From Pseudoduganella plicata (GTDB taxonomy: Bacteria > Pseudomonadota > Gammaproteobacteria > Burkholderiales > Burkholderiaceae_D), in assembly GCF_004421005.1 (NCBI RefSeq), contig NZ_CP038026.1, forward strand, positions 5,704,001 through 5,768,000: a stretch of DNA of 64,000 nucleotides. Reading direction: 5' to 3'. The notes under the pieces were generated by a model. That model did not search any database, had not been told where the DNA came from, and saw nothing but the letters and a program-made list of their open reading frames with translations. The position numbers and the translations under genes are program-made. This document shows, one piece after another, positions 1 through 9,747 of this stretch (positions within the stretch are counted from its first letter, which is position 1; each line of letters starts with the position of its first letter).

Positions 1-1581
1 ACGATCATCCGCGTCGAACCGCAGATGGTGTCGATACCGAAATCGGAACGGGCCGAGAAAGAAAAGCAGGCGCCGCTGTTCAGCGACATCGAGAACACGG
101 ACATGCCGCCGCTGGCGCTGCTGGACGAGGCGCCGCCGGCGCAGGAGACGGTGGCCGTCGAGACGCTGGAATTCACCAGCCGCCTGATCGAGAAGAAGCT
201 GTCGGACTTCGGCGTCGAAGCGAAAGTCGTCGCGGCGTACCCGGGGCCTGTCGTCACGCGCTACGAGATCGAGCCGGCGACGGGCGTCAAGGGCAGCCAG
301 ATCGTCAACCTGGCGCGCGACCTGGCGCGCTCGCTGTCGCTGACGTCGATCCGCGTCGTCGAGACGATCCCGGGCAAGAACTACATGGCGCTGGAGCTGC
401 CGAACGCAAAGCGGCAGATCGTGCGCCTGTCCGAGATCGTCGGCTCGAAGGTGTATGCGGACAACGCCTCGTCGCTGACCGTCGCGCTGGGCAAGGACAT
501 CGCCGGCAAGCCCGTCGTGGCCGACCTGGCCAAGATGCCCCACCTGCTGGTGGCCGGTACCACGGGTTCCGGTAAGTCCGTCGGCATCAACGCGACGATC
601 CTGTCGCTGCTGTACAAGTCCGACCCGCACGACGTCCGGATGATCCTGATCGATCCGAAGATGCTGGAGATGTCGGTGTACGAAGGCATTCCGCACCTGC
701 TGGCGCCCGTCGTCACGGACATGCGCCAAGCCGGCCATGCGCTGAACTGGGCCGTCAACGAGATGGAGCGGCGCTACAAGCTGATGTCGAAACTGGGGGT
801 GCGTAACCTGGCCGGCTACAACGCCAAGATCGCCGAAGCGAAGAAGCGCGAGGAGCACATCCCGAACCCGTTTTCCATCACGCCCGATTCGCCGGAGCCG
901 CTGGAGAAGCTGCCGACGATCGTCATCATCATCGACGAACTGGCCGACCTGATGATGGTGGTCGGGAAGAAGGTCGAGGAACTGATCGCCCGTATCGCGC
1001 AAAAGGCGCGTGCGGCGGGCCTGCACTTGATTCTGGCCACGCAGCGCCCATCTGTGGACGTGATCACGGGCCTGATCAAGGCGAACATCCCGACGCGTAT
1101 CGCGTTCCAGGTGTCGTCGAAGATCGACTCGCGCACGATTCTGGACCAGATGGGCGCCGAGACGCTGCTGGGCATGGGCGACATGCTGTACATGCCGCCC
1201 GGGACCGGCCTGCCGATCCGCGTGCACGGCGCGTTCGTGTCGGACGAGGAAGTGCACCGCGTCGTCGCCCACCTGAAGCTGCAGGGCGAACCGAACTACA
1301 TCGACGGCATCCTCGAAGGCGGCACGCTGGAGGATGGCAGCGGTGGCGAAGGCGCCGCGGCGGGCGAGGGCGGCGGCGAGGCCGACCCGATGTACGACCA
1401 GGCCGTGCAGGTGGTACTGAAGAACCGCCGCGCCTCGATCTCGCTGGTGCAGCGTCACCTGCGCATCGGCTACAACCGCGCGGCGCGCCTGCTGGAACAA
1501 ATGGAACAGAGCGGCGTCGTCTCCGCCATGCAATCGAACGGCAACCGGGACATTCTCGTCCCCGCCGCTTCCGCAGAATAA
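1..1581 (+). CDS. ftsK: DNA translocase FtsK, C-terminal part (5' end outside window)
   Basis: The reading frame is open from the first base, so the gene begins upstream of the window; the methionine at base 25 is internal. What remains is the cytoplasmic motor: a linker, the alpha/beta RecA-like domains with Walker A GTTGSGKS (about bases 556-579), Walker B-like region IVIIIDELADL, the ATQRPS motif, and the C-terminal winged-helix gamma domain (from DPMYDQAV onward) that in this family reads KOPS sites and activates XerCD at dif. The N-terminal membrane segments are not visible. FtsK pumps chromosome DNA through the closing septum. lolA follows after 10 bases, a common betaproteobacterial order, and the two are probably co-transcribed with rarA. 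Confidence 0.97.
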   Translation, partial: TIIRVEPQMVSIPKSERAEKEKQAPLFSDIENTDMPPLALLDEAPPAQETVAVETLEFTSRLIEKKLSDFGVEAKVVAAYPGPVVTRYEIEPATGVKGSQIVNLARDLARSLSLTSIRVVETIPGKNYMALELPNAKRQIVRLSEIVGSKVYADNASSLTVALGKDIAGKPVVADLAKMPHLLVAGTTGSGKSVGINATILSLLYKSDPHDVRMILIDPKMLEMSVYEGIPHLLAPVVTDMRQAGHALNWAVNEMERRYKLMSKLGVRNLAGYNAKIAEAKKREEHIPNPFSITPDSPEPLEKLPTIVIIIDELADLMMVVGKKVEELIARIAQKARAAGLHLILATQRPSVDVITGLIKANIPTRIAFQVSSKIDSRTILDQMGAETLLGMGDMLYMPPGTGLPIRVHGAFVSDEEVHRVVAHLKLQGEPNYIDGILEGGTLEDGSGGEGAAAGEGGGEADPMYDQAVQVVLKNRRASISLVQRHLRIGYNRAARLLEQMEQSGVVSAMQSNGNRDILVPAASAE

Positions 1582-1591
1582 GGAAAACATT

Positions 1592-2215
1592 ATGCATCGT
1601 TTTGGTTTCACCCTGGCCGCAGCCCTGCTGTGCGCATCCACCGTCCATGCGGCCGCGCTGGACCAGTTCAAGACATTCGTCGGCTCGACCAAGGCCGCGC
1701 GCGGCGAATTCACGCAGACGCTGACGAAAAACGTCGACGGCGCGAAAAAGACGTCGGCGCCGTCGACGGGCACGTTCCTGTTCGCCCGTCCCGGCAAATT
1801 CATCTGGCAGTACCAGAAGCCTTACGAGCAGCTGCTGCAGGCGGACGGCGAGCAGCTCTACATCTACGACAAGGACCTGAACCAGGTCACCGTGAAGAAG
1901 CTGGGCGACGCACTGGGTTCGTCGCCGGCCGCCATCCTGTTCGGCAGTAACGACCTGGAGAAGAACTTCACGCTGTCCGAAGCGGGCACGCGCGACGGGC
2001 TGGAATGGCTGAAGGCCGTACCGAAGGCGAAGGACACGAGCTTCGAGCAGATCGCCATCGGCCTGAAGAACGGCCAGCCGGAAGCGATGGAATTGCGCGA
2101 CAACTTCGGCCAGACGTCGCTGCTGTCGTTCAGGAAGTTCGAGAAGAATCCCGCCCTGTCCGCGACGTCGTTCAAGTTTGCGATGCCGAAGGGCGCGGAC
2201 GTCGTCAACCAGTAA
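1592..2215 (+). CDS. lolA: Outer-membrane lipoprotein carrier protein LolA
   Basis: A 207-residue periplasmic protein with a Sec signal peptide (first about 20 residues, ending near VHAAA). The mature part has the LolA fold features: GEFTQTL near the start, the GTFLFARPGKFIWQY strand region and the C-terminal NFGQTSLLSF region. LolA receives lipoproteins from the LolCDE exporter and hands them to LolB at the outer membrane. AAGGAAAAC lies just before the ATG. It sits between ftsK and rarA, the usual arrangement in beta- and gammaproteobacteria. Length is normal for the family. Confidence 0.96.
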   Translation: MHRFGFTLAAALLCASTVHAAALDQFKTFVGSTKAARGEFTQTLTKNVDGAKKTSAPSTGTFLFARPGKFIWQYQKPYEQLLQADGEQLYIYDKDLNQVTVKKLGDALGSSPAAILFGSNDLEKNFTLSEAGTRDGLEWLKAVPKAKDTSFEQIAIGLKNGQPEAMELRDNFGQTSLLSFRKFEKNPALSATSFKFAMPKGADVVNQ

Positions 2216-2233
2216 GGGTTGGTAGATAAGCCC

Positions 2234-3541
2234 ATGGCCGATCTGTTCTCCACCGAGCCGCGCCAGCCACTGGCCGAGGCGCTGCGCCCGAAAACGCTGG
2301 ACGAGGTGATCGGCCAGGGCCACCTGCTGGCCGAAGGCAAGCCGCTGCGCCTCGCTTTCCAGTCCGGCACGCCGCATTCGATGATCCTTTGGGGCCCGCC
2401 CGGCGTCGGCAAGACGACCCTGGCGCGGCTGACCGCCAACGCGTTCGACGCCGCGTTCATCGCGCTGTCCGCCGTGTTCGCGGGCGTGAAGGACATCCGC
2501 GCCGCGATGGAACAGGCGCAGCAGAATCTCGACCAGTACGGCCGCCATACGATCCTGTTTGTCGATGAGATCCACCGCTTCAACAAGGCGCAGCAGGATG
2601 CGCTGCTGCCGTTTGTCGAATCGGGCCTCGTCACGTTCATCGGCGCGACGACGGAAAACCCCAGCTTCGAAGTCAATTCCGCGCTGCTGTCGCGCGCGCA
2701 GGTCTACGTGCTGAAGTCCCTGACGGACGCCGAGATGCGCCAGCTGCTAGCCAAGGCGCAGAAGACGACATTGCCGCATCTGTCCTTCGATGAAGTCGCC
2801 ATCGACACGCTGGTCGGCTTCGCCGACGGCGATGCGCGCCGCTTCCTGAACCTGCTGGAGCAGGCCGATACGGCCGCGCGATCGTCCGGCGTGACGAAGA
2901 TCGACGCCAGGTTCGTCGAGAACGCGATGACCTTGAACGCGCGCCGCTTCGACAAGGGCGGCGACAACTTCTACGACCAGATATCGGCGCTGCACAAGTC
3001 CGTGCGCGGCTCCCACCCGGACGCCGCGCTGTACTGGTTCTGCCGCATGATCGACGGCGGCGCCGACCCGCGTTATCTTGCCCGCCGCATCATCCGCATG
3101 GCGTGGGAAGACATCGGCCTGGCCGACCCCCGCGCGCTGACGATGGTCAACGATGCCGCGGAAACCTACGAGCGCCTCGGCTCGCCCGAGGGCGAGCTGG
3201 CGCTGGGGCAAGCCGTTATCTACCTGGCCATCGCCCCGAAGAGCAATGCCGGCTACAACGCCTTCAACGCCGCCATGGCGCACGTCAAGAAGGACAAGTC
3301 GCGCGAAGTTCCTGTCCACCTGCGCAACGCTCCCACCAAGCTGATGAAGGAGCTGGGGTATGGGCACGAGTACCGCTATGCGCATGACGAGCCGAATGCG
3401 TATGCGGCTGGCGAGCGCTATCTGCCCGACGATATGGCCGAGCCGCGGTGGTACCAGCCGGTGCCGCGGGGCATGGAGGCCAAGATTGCCGATAAGTTGG
3501 CGTGGCTTAGGGAGCTCGATCGGGCTGCCGGGGAGGATTAG
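2234..3541 (+). CDS. rarA: Replication-associated recombination protein A (AAA+ ATPase)
   Basis: A 435-residue AAA+ clamp-loader-like ATPase. Walker A GPPGVGKTT is at residues 54-62, Walker B with LFVDEIHRF near residue 110, sensor 1 as IGATTENPS, and the C-terminal MgsA/tetramerisation region (ALYWFCRMIDGG, AWEDIGLADP) is complete. RarA acts at stalled forks together with SSB and RecA-type repair. A TTG at 2219 would add five residues and directly follows TAAGGG; the ATG at 2234 is chosen because the protein then begins MADLFS, as in relatives. It lies 18 bases after lolA and is probably in the same transcript. Confidence 0.95.
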   Translation: MADLFSTEPRQPLAEALRPKTLDEVIGQGHLLAEGKPLRLAFQSGTPHSMILWGPPGVGKTTLARLTANAFDAAFIALSAVFAGVKDIRAAMEQAQQNLDQYGRHTILFVDEIHRFNKAQQDALLPFVESGLVTFIGATTENPSFEVNSALLSRAQVYVLKSLTDAEMRQLLAKAQKTTLPHLSFDEVAIDTLVGFADGDARRFLNLLEQADTAARSSGVTKIDARFVENAMTLNARRFDKGGDNFYDQISALHKSVRGSHPDAALYWFCRMIDGGADPRYLARRIIRMAWEDIGLADPRALTMVNDAAETYERLGSPEGELALGQAVIYLAIAPKSNAGYNAFNAAMAHVKKDKSREVPVHLRNAPTKLMKELGYGHEYRYAHDEPNAYAAGERYLPDDMAEPRWYQPVPRGMEAKIADKLAWLRELDRAAGED

Positions 3542-3551
3542 GTTGGTGCGA

Positions 3552-4448
3552 TTAGGGCGCCTCTGTCGTGGCGTCCCGCGTAGCAGCCTCGACAGTTCTT
3601 GGTCTGTCCGCAGAGGTATCAATACACACGCGCGCCTCTTCCATTGCATGATCGGCGAGCCTTTTGCGTATTGCGATTGCCGCAGTTGCCCTGCGCCGGA
3701 ATCGCCAGAGGTCGAAGGAAATGTAAGCAGCGAACGGGAGTAACAGGCCGAAATAGCCACGCTGCACAAAGAGCGCTGCATTGACGGCTGACTGGCGTTC
3801 AAAACCATCGGCATTACATAAGCCCGCAATCTCTGCATCGCTGAACCCCGATATACGTGCCAATTTTTTGCGGTCTTCCGTGCAGTGTGACAGAGCGAAG
3901 CCTTCACCTACTGCCACTGGGCTAGCGCGCCTATCATCCAACGTGAACCACCGCCCCGTGCTCTTAAAAACGAAAATTCCCTTATCGTATACGGTCAGAG
4001 CAGTGCAACCCACAGCCACTGGTGCGGCAAGCCATAGCGCTAGCTTTGACAGTTTTACCACCCATGGATCGGGGATATTTTTTCGCGAGTTCAGACCAGG
4101 TAAATCAAGATCGAAATATTCTTTTGCCGCCCCGATCCATTGAAGAGGGACATCGTAGAGTAATCCCCATTTAGAGATTTTCTCAACATGCGCAACCGTT
4201 CGCGCCCTAATATTGGTGTGAACTTGGAATTGACAGACTGCGGTTTCTGCGTCGAGGATCTTGCGAATAGACGCTTCGGGGCAATCGGCTTTACCAAAGG
4301 TGATGCGCCACAGTCTGGACATGAGCATATGGGTTGAACCGGTCCGTGACCAGATCAGCATTGCCACTGCAACGGCGAGAAGCAGCACGAATACTACTCC
4401 CCATTCCTTCAGCTCCAATGCGTACGCTATCGGTTCAAAGGTCAGCAT
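3552..4448 (-). CDS. Predicted membrane protein of unknown function
   Basis: A 298-residue protein with a hydrophobic segment near residues 17-34, a second near 145-160 and a third near 235-250, followed by an Arg-rich cytoplasmic-looking tail. Between the first two is a soluble stretch with several Cys and His residues. I do not recognise it firmly; it may belong to a domain-of-unknown-function family (DUF6216 is a guess). It is on the opposite strand to its neighbours and converges on rarA with 10 bases between stops. Its coding DNA is visibly richer in A and T (for example the stretches around 3960-4000 and 4080-4140) than flanking genes, which suggests it was acquired. No partner gene is adjacent. 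Confidence 0.7.
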   Translation of the reverse strand: MLTFEPIAYALELKEWGVVFVLLLAVAVAMLIWSRTGSTHMLMSRLWRITFGKADCPEASIRKILDAETAVCQFQVHTNIRARTVAHVEKISKWGLLYDVPLQWIGAAKEYFDLDLPGLNSRKNIPDPWVVKLSKLALWLAAPVAVGCTALTVYDKGIFVFKSTGRWFTLDDRRASPVAVGEGFALSHCTEDRKKLARISGFSDAEIAGLCNADGFERQSAVNAALFVQRGYFGLLLPFAAYISFDLWRFRRRATAAIAIRKRLADHAMEEARVCIDTSADRPRTVEAATRDATTEAP

Positions 4449-4592
4449 ATCAAGTTCCTCCGCTAATCAATTTTCCTGGTCAGTGTGCATCCGCCATTGT
4501 TACCAAAATTAGACGCGTTGTCGCGTCTATAGTTTCCGATCCGGCTGCATGCTATAGTCGTTTTGACATAAATCAAACAAAGCGGAGGACGC

Positions 4593-5414
4593 GTGCAGGT
4601 CAAAACCATCCAAGGCACAGAAGTCCTAATAGAAGGCACAGGCGAGGAAACCATCCTGATGCTGCACGGCTGGCCCGACACCCGCGCGCTGTGGGAGCCG
4701 CAGGTAGCGGCGTTCAAGGCCAACTACCGCTGCGTGCGCTTCACGTGGCCCGGCTTCGAGCCCGGCGCGCCAAAGCAGGAGCATCCGCTGGATGCGCTGA
4801 TCGCGCTGTGCGAAGCGGTCGTGCGCGAAGTCAGCCCGGGCAAGCCCGTGATCCTGATGGTGCACGACTGGGGCTGCCTGTTCGGCTACCAGTTCGCAAC
4901 GCGGCATCCGGAACTGGTCTCCCGGGTGGTCGGTGTCGATATCGGCGACGCCAGCTCACGCGACTTCCGCAAGGCCACGACGGTGCCGGCGCTGCTGGGC
5001 ATCGTGTCGTATCAGCTCTGGCTGGCCGGCGCGTGGCGCGTCGGCGGGGGCGTGGGCGAGAACATGTCGCGCTGGCTGGCGCGGCTGATGGGCGTGCCCA
5101 CTCCCGTGGACTCGATCACCGTGGCGAAGAATTATCCGTACTTCTCCATGTGGACGGGCAAATACAAGGCCGCGAAAACGTTCCGTCCCACGTGCCCCAT
5201 GCTGTTCATCTATGGCAAGCGCAAGCCGTTCATGTTCCACTCGCCCCAGTGGGAGGCGATGCTGAACGCGCGTCCCGGCAGCCAGGCCATCGGCATGGAT
5301 GCGGACCATTGGCCGATGCTGCGCCGTCCCGACGAATTCAACGCCATCGTGCTGCGCTGGCTCGCTTCCCAACCATCGAATGAGGCGCCGAATGCATCAT
5401 CTGCTGTGCTATGA
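4593..5414 (+). CDS. Alpha/beta hydrolase with Asp nucleophile (epoxide hydrolase/haloalkane dehalogenase type)
   Basis: A 273-residue alpha/beta hydrolase. The oxyanion-hole motif HGWPDTRALW is near residues 25-34. The nucleophile elbow reads VHDWGC with Asp at residue 92, in place of Ser in GxSxG esterases; this Asp elbow is typical of epoxide hydrolases and haloalkane dehalogenases. A catalytic His is probably in DADHWPML near the C-terminus. The GTG start is preceded by GCGGAGGA at good spacing. No signal peptide, so cytoplasmic. The substrate cannot be told. It overlaps the following YciI-type gene by 23 bases, so the two are translationally linked. Confidence 0.85.
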   Translation: MQVKTIQGTEVLIEGTGEETILMLHGWPDTRALWEPQVAAFKANYRCVRFTWPGFEPGAPKQEHPLDALIALCEAVVREVSPGKPVILMVHDWGCLFGYQFATRHPELVSRVVGVDIGDASSRDFRKATTVPALLGIVSYQLWLAGAWRVGGGVGENMSRWLARLMGVPTPVDSITVAKNYPYFSMWTGKYKAAKTFRPTCPMLFIYGKRKPFMFHSPQWEAMLNARPGSQAIGMDADHWPMLRRPDEFNAIVLRWLASQPSNEAPNASSAVL

Positions 5415-5688
5415 CTATTCCGATGATTACCTGGAGCGCCGCGAGCAGTTCCGCGCGGAACACCTGAAGCTGGCCTGGGCGGCCGTCGAGCGTGGCGAAT
5501 TGCTGCTGGCCGGCGCCGTCGGTGAGCCGGTCGACAGCGCTATCCTCGTCTTTACCATCGAGACCCCGGCCGCTGCCGAAGCGTTTGCAAAAGCCGATCC
5601 TTACGTCCTCAATGGCCTCGTCAAGCACTGGGCCGTGCGCAAATGGCACACCGTTGTCGGCGAGCTGGCCAGCAATCCGATCCGGTAA
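5392..5688 (+). CDS. YciI-like family protein
   Basis: A 98-residue protein with the YciI/muconolactone-isomerase-like ferredoxin fold signature: MHHLLCYDYSDDY at the N-terminus, REQFRAEHL with a conserved His, GEPVDSAILVF and AEAFAKADPYVLNGL. Family members are small dimeric enzymes or co-factors of dehydrochlorination or ring-cleavage chemistry, mostly uncharacterised. The ATG at 5392 lies inside the end of the upstream hydrolase gene; an in-frame ATG at 5380 would add four residues. Coupling with an Asp-nucleophile hydrolase suggests a common catabolic or detoxifying role, which is inference. A Rho-independent terminator follows the stop. Confidence 0.88.
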   Translation: MHHLLCYDYSDDYLERREQFRAEHLKLAWAAVERGELLLAGAVGEPVDSAILVFTIETPAAAEAFAKADPYVLNGLVKHWAVRKWHTVVGELASNPIR

Positions 5689-5712
5689 GAACGGCACAGT
5701 AAACATCCCCCG

Positions 5713-5737
5713 GGCGCCGGCTCCGGCGCCGCTTTTT
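5713..5737 (+). terminator. Rho-independent terminator after the hydrolase/YciI pair
   Basis: An 8-bp perfect GC stem (GGCGCCGG / CCGGCGCC) with a 2-base loop, followed after GC by five T. It lies 24 bases after the YciI stop codon. Confidence 0.8.
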
Positions 5738-5854
5738 CGCAGTTCATCCCCCGTTTTGCGCGCTCCGTCGGAACCCGATGGAGACGCAGAACGCCTCTAG
5801 GTACAGTACAACCATCGCAGCACACGTTGTCACCAACACCTCAGGGAGAACATC

Positions 5855-6055
5855 ATGAACGCACTCAAACACATGGAAGCCATCTTCGTTGTCGCCGCCG
5901 CCGTCGCGCTCTCCGTGACGTTCGTCACGACCGAGCCGCAGCCGCTGGCGGTGTCCGCCGACCGCACCGTGGTCACGCAGAGCGAAGCGCCGATGCCGGT
6001 CGTGACGATTGCGGCCAAGCGCCTGACCGCCGCCGAAAAAGCCGCGCTGATCTGA
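5855..6055 (+). CDS. Small single-span membrane protein, unknown function
   Basis: A 66-residue protein with a hydrophobic segment at about residues 9-25 (IFVVAAAVALSVTF) and a soluble tail ending in RLTAAEKAALI. The segment could be a signal anchor or an uncleaved export signal. CAGGGAGA precedes the ATG at good spacing. No known domain. It stands alone between a terminator and serS, so it probably has its own promoter. Confidence 0.7.
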   Translation: MNALKHMEAIFVVAAAVALSVTFVTTEPQPLAVSADRTVVTQSEAPMPVVTIAAKRLTAAEKAALI

Positions 6056-6115
6056 GGCGGGGCGGGTGGGCGTCGTCTTGGTACAATTGCGGTTTCGACA
6101 TTCGCGGCAATTCCC

Positions 6116-7405
<1,290 letters not shown>

Positions 7406-7412
7406 CGAAAAA

Positions 7413-7437
7413 AGCCCTTCACATTTGCTGAAGGGCT
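7413..7437 (+). terminator. Hairpin terminator after serS
   Basis: A 9-bp perfect stem AGCCCTTCA / TGAAGGGCT with a 7-base loop, 7 bases after the serS stop. It is preceded by a run of six A and not followed by T, so it reads better as a terminator for minus-strand transcription or a weak one for serS. Its 5' arm contains the -35 hexamer of the tRNA promoter. Confidence 0.55.
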
Positions 7438-7445
7438 GCTATAAT
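7418..7445 (+). promoter_or_regulatory. Sigma-70-type promoter of the first tRNA-Ser gene
   Basis: TTCACA (7418-7423), a 16-base spacer and a perfect TATAAT (7440-7445). Predicted start near 7452, about 20 bases before the tRNA. The -35 and spacer lie within the serS hairpin. Confidence 0.7.
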
Positions 7446-7472
7446 CTTGCCTTCTCGCAGCAATGTGAGAAA

Positions 7473-7564
<92 letters not shown>

Positions 7565-7571
7565 ACAAAAG

Positions 7572-7605
7572 AAAATGGCATCCCCTGCGGGATGCCATTT
7601 TTTTT
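7572..7605 (+). terminator. Rho-independent terminator after tRNA-Ser copy 1
   Basis: A 13-bp stem (AAAATGGCATCCC with GGGATGCCATTTT), loop CTGC, ending in a run of eight T. It starts 10 bases after the tRNA CCA and has a base-identical twin after copy 2. Confidence 0.92.
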
Positions 7606-7807
7606 GTCTGGACGGAAGAGGGTGGATTCGAAGACCACGCGCTTACCAGCGCGGGGGCTCTCCGAATCGCCCATCTGCCGCCGCTTCGCAGCGGCTCAGC
7701 GCGCCGAGGGCGCGCTTCTCAACCCACTTCAGAACGAGAGACGAGCGCGCAGCGCAAGGCTCTCGCTAATGCAGCGCGAAGCGCGCGCTGCGCGAACGCG
7801 CCAACCT

Positions 7808-7851
7808 GCGATCTGCTTAGCAGCGCCGGGAGGCGCTGCTAAGCAGATCGC
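7808..7851. repeat. Perfect 20-bp inverted repeat (long hairpin)
   Basis: Two 20-base arms beginning GCGATCTGCTTAGC are exact reverse complements around a 4-base loop GGGA. No T run follows on either strand, so it is not a standard terminator. It stands in the spacer between the two tRNA genes. Confidence 0.9.
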
Positions 7852-7975
7852 TTCGCCAACGATTCCGACGATCCGGCAAACGGTGCGAGACCTCGGCATG
7901 ATTTTGTGCACCGGCCATTCAACGCCAAGACTCCACAGTAAGAGTGAAAGAGCACCAGAATCCCACAGCCGAGAT

Positions 7976-8004
7976 TTGACGCCATCAATATGGTGCTATA
8001 GAAT
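7976..8004 (+). promoter_or_regulatory. Sigma-70-type promoter of the second tRNA-Ser gene
   Basis: TTGACG (7976-7981), a 17-base spacer and TAGAAT (7999-8004), close to consensus. The predicted start near 8011 would give a leader of about 65 nt before the tRNA. Confidence 0.65.
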
Positions 8005-8075
8005 AGTGCCTCTTGAGTTGAAAGCAACATTGTCAACGAAAGAAAGGCGCTTATCGAGTGCGCCCTGTAACACCA

Positions 8076-8167
<92 letters not shown>

Positions 8168-8174
8168 ACAAAAG

Positions 8175-8208
8175 AAAATGGCATCCCCTGCGGGATGCCA
8201 TTTTTTTT
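8175..8208 (+). terminator. Rho-independent terminator after tRNA-Ser copy 2
   Basis: Same 13-bp stem, CTGC loop and run of eight T as after copy 1. Confidence 0.92.
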
Positions 8209-8351
8209 GTCTGGACGGAAGAGGGGGATTCGAAGACGAGCGCTTGCCAGCGCGAGGCTATCCGAATCGCCCATCTGCTGGCCCCCCGCGCCAGCGTCGC
8301 GCGCCGAGGCGCGCGTCTCAAATCATTTCAGAAACTTCCCGCGCCGCTAAG

Positions 8352-8418
8352 AAGGAAGAGGGTGGAATTCGTAGACGAGCGCTTGCCAGCGCGAGGCTCT
8401 CCGAATCGCCCATCGGTT
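8352..8418 (+). repeat. Third, partial copy of the tRNA-flank repeat
   Basis: GGAAGAGGGTGGAATTCGTAGACGAGCGC through CTCTCCGAATCGCCCAT repeats the post-terminator flank of copies A and B, without a tRNA or terminator before it. No gene is seen from here to 8778. Confidence 0.8.
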
Positions 8419-8778
8419 GGCGCCAGCGCCTTGTGCCAGGGGCGAGCGTCCCCACTCCATCCAACAAGAACCGTCCCGCCCGAACAAACGAGGCATCCCG
8501 TGGCGCAAGCCCCAGGGACCGATCGCAAAGCGCAAGCCACCGCCGAACGCGGCGCAACGCTGCCTGCACGCCTGATCCACTCCCGCGCCCCCCTTACAAC
8601 GGCAACGCCAAAAAACCAAGCATCCCGGCGGAGATGTGAGCTAAAGTTAATCTCGCCGATAACCCTGCCGTGGCACCCGGAAAAGGGGAAGCCGGCAATA
8701 ACGCCGTCCGGGCAATAATGCCGTCCGGGCGAAAACTCCAAGCACGTCCGAACCAAACCAACAAAAACGGAGACAAGC
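8419..8778. other. Intergenic region with a 17-bp tandem repeat
   Basis: No convincing gene. It contains two adjacent 17-base units, GCAATAACGCCGTCCGG and GCAATAATGCCGTCCGG (8695-8711, 8712-8728), differing at one base, about 50 bases before the sugar-binding-protein start. Their place fits a regulator site or simple slippage; neither can be decided. Confidence 0.6.
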
Positions 8779-9744
8779 ATGAACCTGAACCGCAGATCCC
8801 TCCTGCTGGCCGCCATCGCGGCGGGCTTCGGCAGCCTCCCGCTGGCAGCCATGGCCGCGCCATTGACCATCGGCTTCTCCCAGGTCGGCGCCGAAAGCGA
8901 ATGGCGTACCGCCAATACCATGTCGATCAAGGACGCGGCGAAAAAAGCGCGCGTCAACCTGAAATTCGCCGACGCCCAGCAGCGGCAGGAAAACCAGATC
9001 AAGGCGATCCGCTCGTTCATCGCGCAGAAGGTGGACGTGATCGCCTTCTCGCCGGTCGTGGAAACCGGCTGGGATACCGTGCTGCGCGAAGCGAAGGCGG
9101 CGAAGATTCCCGTGATCCTGACCGACCGCACCGTCAACGTATCGGACGAGTCGCTGTACGTGACGTTCATCGGTTCCGACTTCGTCGAAGAAGGGCGGCG
9201 CGCGGGCCGCTGGCTGCTGGAGCATGTAAAGAAGAACTCGCCCGACAGCGCCGTCAATATCGTCGAGCTGCAAGGCACGGTCGGCTCGGGGCCTGCGATC
9301 GACCGCAAGAAGGGGTTCGAGGAAGTCATCGCGGCGAACAAGAAGCTGAAGATCATCCGCTCGCAGACCGCGGAATTCACGCGCAGCAAGGGCAAGGAGG
9401 TGATGGAAGCCTTCCTGAAGGCGGAAGGCAAGAAGATCAATGTGCTGTACGCACACAACGACGACATGGCCATCGGCGCCATACAGGCCATCGAGGAGGC
9501 GGGCCTGAAACCGGGCAAGGACATCGTCATCGTCTCGATCGACGGCGTCAAGGGCGCGTTCGAGGCGATGATCGCCGGGAAGCTCAACGTCACCGTCGAA
9601 TGCAGCCCGCTGCTGGGACCCCAGCTGATGAAGGTGGCGGCCGACGTGGCGGCGGGCCGGCCGGTGCCGCGGCGCATCGTCACGCAGGAGGGCGTCTTCC
9701 CGGCGGAGGTGGCGGCAAAGGAACTGCCGAACCGTAAATATTAG
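8779..9744 (+). CDS. ytfQ: YtfQ-like sugar ABC transporter substrate-binding protein
   Basis: A 321-residue periplasmic-binding protein of the LacI/ribose-binding (Peripla_BP_4) type. It has an N-terminal signal (NRRSLLLAAIAAGFG... ending AMA-A near residue 28), then LTIGFSQVGAESEWR, VDVIAFSPVVETGWD, NVLYAHNDDMAIGA and VIVSIDGVKGAFEAM, which match galactofuranose-binding YtfQ. In E. coli this protein serves the YtfQRT-YjfF importer; here no ATPase or permease gene is adjacent, so it is an orphan binding protein. The RR near the N-terminus is not a full Tat motif. Confidence 0.88.
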   Translation: MNLNRRSLLLAAIAAGFGSLPLAAMAAPLTIGFSQVGAESEWRTANTMSIKDAAKKARVNLKFADAQQRQENQIKAIRSFIAQKVDVIAFSPVVETGWDTVLREAKAAKIPVILTDRTVNVSDESLYVTFIGSDFVEEGRRAGRWLLEHVKKNSPDSAVNIVELQGTVGSGPAIDRKKGFEEVIAANKKLKIIRSQTAEFTRSKGKEVMEAFLKAEGKKINVLYAHNDDMAIGAIQAIEEAGLKPGKDIVIVSIDGVKGAFEAMIAGKLNVTVECSPLLGPQLMKVAADVAAGRPVPRRIVTQEGVFPAEVAAKELPNRKY

Positions 9745-9747
9745 GCG

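Noticed and set aside
1076..2575. Long minus-strand open frame across ftsK, lolA and rarA
   Set aside because: Arg-rich, no family features, lies opposite three certain genes; GC-rich DNA gives such frames by chance.
4463..4723. Small minus-strand frame over the start of the hydrolase gene
   Set aside because: Overlaps a well supported start and has no ribosome site or protein-like pattern.
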